Source: CAZKGE01 sp964541695 | GTDB lineage: Bacteria > Bacillota > Clostridia > Christensenellales > CAG-138 | Length of the DNA: 8,040 nucleotides | Assembly: GCA_964541695.1 (NCBI GenBank) | Contig: CAZIRB010000100.1 | Span: 1-8,040 of the forward strand | Reading direction: 5' to 3' | Part shown: piece after piece, positions 1 to 4,937 of the stretch | Layout: each line of letters opens with the position of its first letter | How positions within the stretch are numbered: position 1 is the first letter of the stretch | The notes under the pieces: model-generated | Told to the model about the DNA's origin: nothing | The model's database searches: none | The model's input: the letters and a program-made list of their open reading frames with translations, nothing else | Position numbers and translations under genes: made by a program

Positions 1-17
1 CCCCGCGAGAGGGAACG

Positions 18-36
18 TTGGAGGCTCTGCCTCCAA
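18..36. repeat. Perfect 8-bp inverted repeat
   Basis: TTGGAGGC (18-25) and GCCTCCAA (29-36) are perfect reverse complements around a 3-base loop. No T-run follows on either strand, so it is not a convincing intrinsic terminator. It looks like part of a repeat element, because a related GC-rich phrase recurs inverted at about 242-280. Confidence 0.6.
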
Positions 37-48
37 GCCATCGCCAAA

Positions 49-67
49 GGGCCGAGCCTTGCGGCCC
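49..67. repeat. Short GC-rich hairpin
   Basis: GGGCCG (49-54) pairs with CGGCCC (62-67) across a 7-base loop. It lies next to the hairpin at 18-36 and may belong to the same intergenic element. In DNA this GC-rich, a 6-bp stem can arise by chance. Confidence 0.35.
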
Positions 68-176
68 GCAATTCGCAAAGGTCGCGGAGCGTTGCGGCTA
101 AAACCGCGGCCTTCCGCTTCCTTGCTCACGGGGTCCGCGCCTCGCTTGATCCGTCACAGGCGGCGCTCGGCTTCGG

Positions 177-259
177 CCCCCTTGGAAACCCGTTCTGCTG
201 GACACAGGACTATGTTTATTTATCCTATTTGGGTTTCCAAAGGGGGTTTCCCCCTTTGG
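177..259. repeat. Composite inverted repeat with three CCCCCTTTGG-type arms
   Basis: Three related arms alternate in orientation. The first is CCCCCTTGGAAACCC (177-191). The second, at 231-246, is its reverse complement apart from one inserted base. The third is CCCCCTTTGG (250-259), a perfect 10-bp complement to 237-246 across a 3-base TTT loop. The middle arm can therefore pair with either neighbour, giving two mutually exclusive stem-loops. About 39 bases of more AT-rich sequence lie inside the outer pair. The arrangement resembles a REP/MITE-like intergenic element. Copy number in the genome cannot be judged from this window. Confidence 0.6.
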
Positions 260-336
260 CGGGGGTTCGGAGGCGGAGCCCTCGCGAAGAAAAATCGTTC
301 GGGGACAAAGCCCTCGGACGGCCCTCCGCATCAAAT

Positions 337-370
337 AAAGAGAACGGACCGATTCCGGTTCGTTCTCTTT
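337..370 (-). terminator. Probable intrinsic terminator of nrdJ
   Basis: The arms 337-351 and 356-370 form a 15-bp stem with one non-Watson-Crick position (a G:U pair on one strand) around a 4-base loop. Read leftward, the stem ends in a T-rich stretch (TTTATTTG). It starts 34 bases past the nrdJ stop codon, where a terminator is expected. On the plus strand the T tract is only TTTTC, so rightward termination is less certain. Confidence 0.75.
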
Positions 371-403
371 TCAACCAAAAATCTCAATCGCGCCCCGCGC
401 CCC

Positions 404-2818
404 TCACCCGCACTTGGAGAAGCCGCAGCTGCGGCAGACGACGCAGCCGCCCTCGTGCTCGACGCGTCCGCCGCACTCCGGACAGGCGGGCTCGCCGGCG
501 GCCGCAGCGTCCGCAGCCGCCGCAACGGGTGCCGACACCGGCGCCGAAGTCACCGTACCCCCATTTACCGTCACCATTGGATTCGTCACCGCCGCCGCAG
601 CCGGATTTGCCGCCGTTGCCGCCGCAGCCGGACTTGGCGCCGCCGCTCCCGAAGCCGTCGTCCCGTTCACGGCGTCGGAGGCGGGGGGCATGCCGTTCCT
701 GGCGGCGGCGTTGCGCAGGTTCTCGTTCTCGACGAACTTGGTGACCTTGAGCAGCACGCGCGCGATGGCGTCGGGGCAGGAGGTGCAGTCCATGCCCTGC
801 TGGCGGATGGTGGAGGGGCAGCGGATGCCCTTGAGCTGGTCGTAGATCTCGGAGACGGAGAGGCCGCTGCGTAAAGCGACCGACACGAGCCGCGCGGTGG
901 CCTCGCTCTGGCTCGGGCAGCCGCCGGCCTTGCCGGTGCTGGTGAAGATCTCGCACACGCCGTTCTCATCGTAATTGGTCGTGATGTAGAGCGAGCCGCA
1001 GCCGATGCGCATGCGCTCGGTGAAGCCGCGCGTGACGGCCGGGCGCGGGCGCGGCTCGATGTGCCCGTAGGCGGTGGGCGGCGCGGGCGGGGCGGACGGC
1101 TTGCCGGAGACGGCGCCGATATTGAGCACCTGCCCGTCGCGGCTGCCGTCGCGGTAGATCGTCACGCCCTTGAGCCCCTCGCGGTAGGCGAGCAGGTAGA
1201 CCTCGGCGACGTCGCGGCGCGTGGCGGCGGACGGGAAATTGACGGTCTTGCTGACGGCGTTGTCGGTGTGCCGCTGGAAGGCCGCCTGCATGCGCGTGTG
1301 GAATACGGGCGAGATATCGTGCGCGCAGACGAATACGCGGCGCAGCTCCTCCGGCAGCTCGGATATATGCGCGATCGTACCCGAGGAAGCGATCTTTGCG
1401 GCCAGCGCCGCGGACGCAAGATTCAGCTCCGCGAGGCGGTTGTTCAGCACGGGGTTGACCTCGACGAGCTCCGTGCCGTCCATGATGTTGCGGATGTAGG
1501 CGTAAGCAAACACCGGCTCGATGCCGCTCGAGCAGCCCGCGATCATCGAGAGCGTGCCCGTGGGCGCGATCGTCGTCACGGTCGCGTTGCGCCGCGGCAC
1601 GGTCAACGTGCTCTCGGAATAGAGCGGGAACGCGCCGCGCGTCTTGGCGAGCTCCTCGCTCTCGGCGTGCGCGGCGTCGTTGACAAAGCGCATCAGGCTC
1701 TCGCCGAAGGCCACGCCCTCCTCGGAGTTGTAGGGGATGCCGAGCAAAAGCAAAAGGTCCGCAAAACCCATCACGCCGAGGCCGATCTTGCGTGTCTTTT
1801 TCGTGGTCTCGCCGATGATCTCGAGCGGGTAGTTGTTTACGTCGATCACGTTGTCGAGGAAATGCACCGCGTCCCGGATCGTCTCGCGCAGCAGGCCGAA
1901 ATCGACTTCGGCCCTGCCGTCCGAAACGCGCACCATCTTGACGAGGTTGATCGAGCCGAGGTTGCAGCTCTCGTAAGGGAGCAGCGGCTGCTCACCGCAG
2001 GGGTTCGTGCTCTCGATCTCGCCAAGCGACGGCGTGACGTTGTCGCGGTTCATGCGGTCGAGGAACACGATGCCGGGCTCGCCGTTCGTCCAGGCCGCGT
2101 CGACGATCTTGTTGAACACCTCGGGCGCGGACAGTTCGCCTGCGGGCTGCTTCGATTTGGGGTCGATCAGCGCATAGTTTTCGCGCTTCTCGACGGCCTG
2201 CATGAACGCCTCGGTCAGGCCGACGGAAATGTTGAAGTTGTTGATGACCGAGCCGTCCTTCTTGCAGTCGATAAACTCCAAAATATCGGGGTGGTCGATG
2301 CGCAGGATGCCCATGTTCGCGCCGCGGCGCGTGCCGCCCTGCTTGACGGCCTCGGTGGCGACGTTGAACACGCGCATGAAGCTGACCGGCCCGCTGGCCA
2401 CGCCGCCCGTCGAGCGCACGGTCGCGCCCTTCTGCCTCAGCCGCGAGAACGAGAAGCCCGTGCCGCCGCCGGACTTGTGGATGAGCGCGGCGTTCTTGAC
2501 CGCCTCGAAAATATCCTCCATGCTGTCCGCCACGGGCAGCACGAAGCAGGCCGAAAGCTGCCCGAGCGGCCTGCCCGCGTTCATCAGCGTCGGCGAGTTG
2601 GGCAAAAAGCGCAGGCTGGTCATCAGCTCATAGAACGTCCGCCGCGCCGAAGCGACGGCTTCCTCCCCGCCGTAGGCCGCGTCCGCGGCGGCGACGGCGG
2701 CGGCGACCCGCTCGAACAGCTGCTCGACCGTCTCCCGTACGGTTCCGTCCTCGTCCTTTGCCAGATAGCGCTTCTCCAGCACCTTACGCGCGTTTTGCGA
2801 TATCTCCGATATGGCCAT
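404..2818 (-). CDS. nrdJ: Adenosylcobalamin-dependent (class II) ribonucleoside-diphosphate reductase
   Basis: This cytosolic enzyme reduces ribonucleotides to deoxyribonucleotides with an adenosylcobalamin-generated thiyl radical, needing no oxygen. The product is 804 aa. The catalytic loop TNPCGEQ (271-277) supplies Asn272, radical Cys274 and Glu276. Cys91 (SACF) and Cys285 (ESCNLGS), the latter 11 residues after Cys274 as in characterised class II enzymes, should be the substrate-reducing disulfide pair. Other family motifs are FLPNSPTLMNAG (71-82) and APTGT (418-422). A TSCPD-type domain (about 600-700, TSCPD at 679-683) follows. An Ala/Pro-rich linker (about 711-776) then leads to a Cys-rich tail with cysteines at 779, 782, 792, 795, 798 and 803, probably the dithiol shuttle. 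I see no N-terminal ATP-cone. The start at 2818 has a GGGAGGG site 10 bases upstream; the next in-frame ATG upstream (2857) lies inside the -10 box and so outside the transcript. Confidence 0.96.
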   Translation of the reverse strand: MAISEISQNARKVLEKRYLAKDEDGTVRETVEQLFERVAAAVAAADAAYGGEEAVASARRTFYELMTSLRFLPNSPTLMNAGRPLGQLSACFVLPVADSMEDIFEAVKNAALIHKSGGGTGFSFSRLRQKGATVRSTGGVASGPVSFMRVFNVATEAVKQGGTRRGANMGILRIDHPDILEFIDCKKDGSVINNFNISVGLTEAFMQAVEKRENYALIDPKSKQPAGELSAPEVFNKIVDAAWTNGEPGIVFLDRMNRDNVTPSLGEIESTNPCGEQPLLPYESCNLGSINLVKMVRVSDGRAEVDFGLLRETIRDAVHFLDNVIDVNNYPLEIIGETTKKTRKIGLGVMGFADLLLLLGIPYNSEEGVAFGESLMRFVNDAAHAESEELAKTRGAFPLYSESTLTVPRRNATVTTIAPTGTLSMIAGCSSGIEPVFAYAYIRNIMDGTELVEVNPVLNNRLAELNLASAALAAKIASSGTIAHISELPEELRRVFVCAHDISPVFHTRMQAAFQRHTDNAVSKTVNFPSAATRRDVAEVYLLAYREGLKGVTIYRDGSRDGQVLNIGAVSGKPSAPPAPPTAYGHIEPRPRPAVTRGFTERMRIGCGSLYITTNYDENGVCEIFTSTGKAGGCPSQSEATARLVSVALRSGLSVSEIYDQLKGIRCPSTIRQQGMDCTSCPDAIARVLLKVTKFVENENLRNAAARNGMPPASDAVNGTTASGAAAPSPAAAATAANPAAAAVTNPMVTVNGGTVTSAPVSAPVAAAADAAAAGEPACPECGGRVEHEGGCVVCRSCGFSKCG

Positions 2819-2828
2819 GCTGCCGCGT

Positions 2829-2835
2829 CCCTCCC
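2829..2835 (-). promoter_or_regulatory. Ribosome binding site that fixes the nrdJ start
   Basis: GGGAGGG on the minus strand lies 10 bases before the ATG at 2818. The frame stays open upstream to 2962, but that extension crosses the promoter and NrdR boxes, so translation should begin here. Confidence 0.75.
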
Positions 2836-2855
2836 TTTTGTTGCGTTGCCTCAGC

Positions 2856-2884
2856 ATTGTACCACTATATATTGTGGAGTGCAA
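2856..2884 (-). promoter_or_regulatory. nrdJ promoter
   Basis: Reading leftward, TTGCAC (-35, 2884-2879) and TACAAT (-10, 2861-2856) are separated by exactly 17 bases, close to the housekeeping consensus. Transcription should begin near 2849, giving a 5' leader of about 30 bases. That is too short for a cobalamin riboswitch, although the gene product uses adenosylcobalamin. The spacer is almost entirely the 16-bp palindrome at 2862-2877. Confidence 0.85.
2862..2877 (-). promoter_or_regulatory. NrdR box 1 (promoter-proximal)
   Basis: The minus-strand sequence CCACAATATATAGTGG matches the NrdR consensus acaCwAtATaTwGtgt at 14 of 16 positions, including the whole central CwAtATaTwG core, and is nearly palindromic. 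NrdR is the ATP-cone/zinc-ribbon repressor of ribonucleotide reductase genes. Filling the spacer between -35 and -10, a bound NrdR would block RNA polymerase. The nrdR gene is not in this window. Confidence 0.85.
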
Positions 2885-2893
2885 TGCTATTAG

Positions 2894-2909
2894 CATCAAA
2901 ATATTGTAT
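2894..2909 (-). promoter_or_regulatory. NrdR box 2 (distal, weaker)
   Basis: The minus-strand sequence ATACAATATTTTGATG matches the NrdR consensus at about 11 of 16 positions, keeping CAATAT and the TTG of the core. It starts exactly 32 bp from box 1, leaving 16 bp between them. This is the three-helical-turn spacing typical of tandem NrdR boxes, and supports a weak match that would not convince alone. It also abuts the -35 of the divergent promoter at 2910. Confidence 0.65.
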
Positions 2910-2938
2910 TTTACAGTTTTTTCATAAACCGGTATAAT
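2910..2938 (+). promoter_or_regulatory. Divergent promoter for the membrane-protein gene pair
   Basis: TTTACA (2910-2915) and a perfect TATAAT (2933-2938) are separated by 17 bases. Transcription would start near 2945, leaving a leader of about 80 bases before the ATG at 3025. NrdR box 2 ends one base before the -35 hexamer, so the regulator could also affect this promoter. Confidence 0.8.
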
Positions 2939-2950
2939 GAAATGACAGGG

Positions 2951-2991
2951 CCGGGCGGCCAAAGCGGCTTTTCGCGCCGCCGTACCGCCGG
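2951..2991 (+). other. Potential hairpin in the 5' leader of the membrane gene pair
   Basis: An outer pairing of CCGGGCGG (2951-2958) with CCGCCGG (2985-2991), with one bulged G, encloses an inner GCGGC (2964-2968)/GCCGC (2976-2980) stem. The sequence AATTTTATAAA follows. The T tract is short, so I do not call it an attenuator. GC-rich sequence makes chance pairing plausible. Confidence 0.3.
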
Positions 2992-3024
2992 AATTTTATA
3001 AAAAAAAGAGCGGAGGAACGGACC

Positions 3025-3465
3025 ATGCGCGCTCCGGGCAAGGGACTCATCAAGGTTTCGTCGATACTGCTGTTCATCGTCGCGCTCGTGTCGGCGGTCG
3101 TGCTGCTGACGGGGGATTTGCTCCCGCGGGCGTCCGTGGCCGCGCGCGGCATCGGCCGCTTCTCGGCGGTCACGTCGGTCGTCGTGCAAGCGCTGCCGAT
3201 CGCGGCGGCGCTGGCGGCGGGCCTTGCCGGGCTGCTGCTTTCCGGGCGGCCGAAGGCGGGCGCGGCGCTCGTCGTGCTCGGGCTCGCGGCACTCGTCGCG
3301 GCGGCCGTGCCGTTCCTCGTGTCGCTCGTGCGCCTGGGGTTTGCATGGAACCGAAACTGGTACCACGTGGCGAGCTTCGTGCCGCCGCTTCTCTACCTTG
3401 CCGGCGCGCTGCTGAACCAGGCCGCCGCAAACCGGCCGGAGCCGGAGCCGGAGTTTGACAACTAG
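3025..3465 (+). CDS. Small four-helix membrane protein of unknown function
   Basis: I do not recognise the family of this 146-aa protein. Four hydrophobic segments fit membrane helices at about residues 8-30, 50-73, 78-103 and 114-131. The N-terminus is short and basic (MRAPGKGLIK) and the C-terminal tail is proline/acid-rich (RPEPEPEFDN). The polar break between helices 2 and 3 carries GRPKAG, and NRNWYH precedes helix 4. The start has a GGAGG site (3012-3016) 8 bases upstream. It is the first gene of a probable two-gene operon behind the promoter at 2910-2938. The next gene begins 24 bases after its stop and has the same topology. No catalytic or binding motif is visible, so no function is assigned. 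Confidence 0.75.
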   Translation: MRAPGKGLIKVSSILLFIVALVSAVVLLTGDLLPRASVAARGIGRFSAVTSVVVQALPIAAALAAGLAGLLLSGRPKAGAALVVLGLAALVAAAVPFLVSLVRLGFAWNRNWYHVASFVPPLLYLAGALLNQAAANRPEPEPEFDN

Positions 3466-3489
3466 CAGCACACGAAAGGAAACGCGACC

Positions 3490-3885
3490 GTGGAACATCA
3501 AAAAAGCGGCGGCCCCGCCGCGCGCAGCACAAACCCGATCCTGACGTTCGTCAGCGTCATCTATCTCATCTACGGCGGGCTGTCCGCCGGCGTGGCGCTG
3601 TTCTCCGTGTACGCGCTGATTCAGCAGGGGGCCGGTTTTATGTTGGAAGCGGCGCTGCTGCTTGCGGCCATGCTGACCGGCGGCGCGGTGATGCTGATCG
3701 TCGGCGCGCTCGGCACGCGCGGCCGCGGGAGCTGGGCGCTGGCGTTTCTGCTCGCCGCGGTGTGCGCGGCGGGGCTGGTCCTGTCGCTGCGCACCGGGGA
3801 CTTCTCGTTCATCGACGCCGCGCCGCTTGCGCTCTCGGCGCTGTACGTGCTCGGCGTGTGGTTGTCCAAGCGGAAGCGGGCCTAG
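3490..3885 (+). CDS. Small four-helix membrane protein of unknown function (possible paralogue of its upstream neighbour)
   Basis: I do not recognise this 131-aa protein. Hydrophobic segments lie at about residues 17-44, 51-75, 82-100 and 108-125, after a polar N-terminus (MEHQKSGGPAARSTN), and it ends in a basic KRKRA tail. Helix order, total length and a basic turn before helix 3 (GTRGRGSWAL here, GRPKAGAAL in the neighbour) suggest the two genes may be diverged duplicates. The start is GTG, with GAAAGGA (3474-3480) 9 bases upstream. It is probably co-transcribed with the gene 24 bases upstream. Its TAG stop overlaps the stop codon of the convergent citD, with no terminator between. Confidence 0.75.
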   Translation: MEHQKSGGPAARSTNPILTFVSVIYLIYGGLSAGVALFSVYALIQQGAGFMLEAALLLAAMLTGGAVMLIVGALGTRGRGSWALAFLLAAVCAAGLVLSLRTGDFSFIDAAPLALSALYVLGVWLSKRKRA

Positions 3886-4151
3886 CGCGGCGCGCCGCGG
3901 GAAGCCGCGACCGTGACGCGCGCGCGGATTGTAGAATCCAGCGCCCCGCGGTCCACGGCGCGCACGAGCGCGTGCGCGATGCCGAGGTCCGACAGCGTCT
4001 CGAGTATCACGCGCCGCACATAGGGCTTCAGCGGCTCCGCCGCCGCGCTCGTCAGTTCCAATCGGACGCCGCCCTGCGCGGCCCCGACGAGCTCGATGTA
4101 GATGTCGCCGGACCGCGTCGTCCCGGCGGCGCCCTTGCAGATCCGCTCCAT
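3882..4151 (-). CDS. citD: Citrate lyase acyl carrier protein (gamma subunit)
   Basis: CitD is the small carrier subunit of citrate lyase. Its covalently bound 2'-(5''-phosphoribosyl)-3'-dephospho-CoA carries the acetyl, then citryl, thioester during citrate cleavage to acetate and oxaloacetate. The 89-aa product has family length and features: AGTTRSGD (9-16) around the modification site, VRLELTS (29-35), VILETLSDLGI (48-58), and the C-terminal signature DRGALDSTIRARV (67-79). With this start the predicted attachment serine is Ser14, the same number as in characterised CitD proteins. Residue 73 is Ser where relatives often have Cys. A GGAGG site lies 8 bases upstream. The in-frame ATG at 4196 is upstream of the predicted promoter's -10 and is rejected. 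The gene is divergent from citXCG rather than in the usual citCDEFXG order, and no citE or citF follows it. Confidence 0.88.
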   Translation of the reverse strand: MERICKGAAGTTRSGDIYIELVGAAQGGVRLELTSAAAEPLKPYVRRVILETLSDLGIAHALVRAVDRGALDSTIRARVTVAASRGAPR

Positions 4152-4159
4152 GCGTTCAG

Positions 4160-4164
4160 CCTCC
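4160..4164 (-). promoter_or_regulatory. Ribosome binding site that fixes the citD start
   Basis: GGAGG on the minus strand sits 8 bases before the ATG at 4151. It supports the 89-aa form, in which the modified serine is residue 14, over a 104-aa form beginning at 4196. Confidence 0.7.
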
Positions 4165-4186
4165 GCCCGTTCCGGTTTTCTGCATA

Positions 4187-4215
4187 AGTATACCAAACAT
4201 GCGCCGCATGATCAA
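4187..4215 (-). promoter_or_regulatory. Probable citD promoter
   Basis: Leftward, TTGATC (-35, 4215-4210) and TATACT (-10, 4192-4187) are separated by 17 bases. Transcription would start near 4180, about 30 bases before the citD ATG. The spacer contains the perfect inverted repeat CATGC-GCC-GCATG (4198-4210), a candidate operator. Confidence 0.65.
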
Positions 4216-4250
4216 GCGTTTTTCGCAGCCCGTATGCATGACCGGCATAC
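4198..4250. promoter_or_regulatory. Two dyad-symmetric candidate operators between divergent cit promoters
   Basis: CATGC (4198-4202) and GCATG (4206-4210) form a perfect dyad with a 3-base centre inside the citD promoter spacer. GTATGC (4232-4237) and GCATAC (4245-4250) form a second with a 7-base centre, overlapping the proposed -35 of the citX promoter. No regulator gene lies in the window, so the binding protein is unknown. Confidence 0.4.
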
Positions 4251-4267
4251 CTGTACGCATGTATACT
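4238..4267 (+). promoter_or_regulatory. Candidate citXCG promoter
   Basis: TATACT (4262-4267) is a good -10, and ATGACC (4238-4243) 18 bases upstream is a weak -35 (four of six consensus bases). The -10 with its next base (GTATACTT, 4261-4268) is the mirror image of the citD -10 (AAGTATAC, 4186-4193). Transcription would start near 4274, leaving an untranslated leader of about 135 bases. TATACA at 4357-4362 is another possible -10 but lacks a -35. Confidence 0.45.
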
Positions 4268-4347
4268 TGCGCACAAAAATACCAAGATACCTGGATAAAC
4301 GTTGCGCGGGCCGCAGAAGCGGCGGCGGGCGGGAGACGGTGATAGAG

Positions 4348-4413
4348 ATGAATATTTATACAGGACGCGGCCGCGCCATGCATGCGCGCGGCGCGGGGGA
4401 AGGGGCGGCATGA
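4348..4413 (+). CDS. Possible 21-aa leader peptide overlapping the citX start
   Basis: A short frame begins MNIYTGRGRAMHARG and ends in a TGA at 4411-4413 that overlaps the citX ATG as ATGA, an arrangement typical of translational coupling. The nearest purine-rich site (GGGAG, 4331-4335) is 12 bases upstream, rather far for efficient initiation. The peptide has no recognisable feature. It may simply be chance in the citX leader. Confidence 0.2.
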   Translation: MNIYTGRGRAMHARGAGEGAA

Positions 4414-4937
4414 GCGAGCGCGCCGTGACGCTGGAGGAGCTGCTGACCGCGCGCGAGGAACGCGCGGCGCGGCAGAAGGAGATACTGGAGGAGACCGGCG
4501 CGACGGCGCTGATCTCGCTGACGATCGTGCGGCCGGGGCCGATCAAGCGCACGGAGCGGACGCGGGAGCTGTTTTTTATGGCGCAGAACGTGGTCATGTC
4601 GGCGCTGTTCGGCATGTCGGCGGCGCCGCTGTACGCCGAAACGCGCGAGCGCAACACGGGCGACGAGTGGCTCGCCGCGCTGTACTTCCCCGCGCTTTTG
4701 ATTAAGCGCCGCATGTGCGAGCTGGAGGAACAATTGCCGTACGGGCGGCTATTGGACATCGACGTGCTCGACGGCGCGGGCGCGCATATTTCGCGCGCGG
4801 AGCTGGGGCTAATGGAGCGGGGCTGCCTGGTCTGCGGCGCGCCGGGCCGGGCGTGCGCGGCGTCGCGCGCGCATACGCTGGAGGAGCTCGAGCAGGCGCA
4901 GGACCGGATATTTGCCGCGATGGAGGAGGGGGTTTGA
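4410..4937 (+). CDS. citX: Apo-citrate lyase phosphoribosyl-dephospho-CoA transferase
   Basis: CitX transfers the prosthetic group from triphosphoribosyl-dephospho-CoA to the conserved serine of apo-CitD, releasing pyrophosphate. The 175-aa product has family length. It opens with VTLEELLTAREERAARQ (6-22), the typical start. It then shows VRPGPIKRTERTR (40-52), the signature YGRLLDIDVLD (111-121) with its acidic DxD at 116/118, SRAELGL (128-134), and the RGCLVCGAPGRACA segment (137-150) with Cys139, Cys142 and Cys149, followed by RAH. The ATG is preceded by GGGGAAGGGG. The frame is open further upstream, but homology begins at this Met. It is first in citX-citC-citG, and the citC ATG follows its TGA with no gap. 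Confidence 0.9.
   Translation: MSERAVTLEELLTAREERAARQKEILEETGATALISLTIVRPGPIKRTERTRELFFMAQNVVMSALFGMSAAPLYAETRERNTGDEWLAALYFPALLIKRRMCELEEQLPYGRLLDIDVLDGAGAHISRAELGLMERGCLVCGAPGRACAASRAHTLEELEQAQDRIFAAMEEGV

Larger units (their letters stand above)
1..336. other. Intergenic region without a supportable gene, rich in inverted repeats
   Basis: No reading frame here has credible protein character; the open frames are arginine/proline-rich products of GC bias and run into the antisense of nrdJ. The stretch holds several perfect or near-perfect inverted repeats, listed separately (18-36, 49-67, 177-259). A phrase containing GCCTCC and CGCCAAAGGG occurs at about 21-51 on the plus strand and again, with mismatches, on the minus strand at about 242-280. 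This suggests degenerate copies of one intergenic repeat family in opposite orientation. I see no promoter or tRNA in it. The left neighbour gene lies outside the window. Confidence 0.6.

Noticed and set aside
59..874. Long plus-strand frame at the left end running over the nrdJ 3' end
   Set aside because: Its sequence is Arg/Pro-rich, it crosses the nrdJ terminator, and its second half is antisense to the conserved Cys-rich end of NrdJ.
2819..2850. Cobalamin riboswitch ahead of nrdJ
   Set aside because: The predicted leader is only about 30 bases, far too short for a B12 aptamer, and no B12-box-like sequence was seen.
1061..2893. A 610-codon open frame on the plus strand, antisense to nrdJ
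   Set aside because: It lies wholly opposite nrdJ, whose family motifs are unmistakable. The plus-strand translation is Arg/Ala/Gly/Asp-rich without domain character, the usual artefact of GC-biased third positions.
2819..2962. N-terminal extension of NrdJ to the upstream ATGs at 2857 and 2962
   Set aside because: The extension would be translated from the promoter, NrdR boxes and divergent promoter, upstream of the predicted transcription start. The ATG at 2818 has a good ribosome site and matches the family start.
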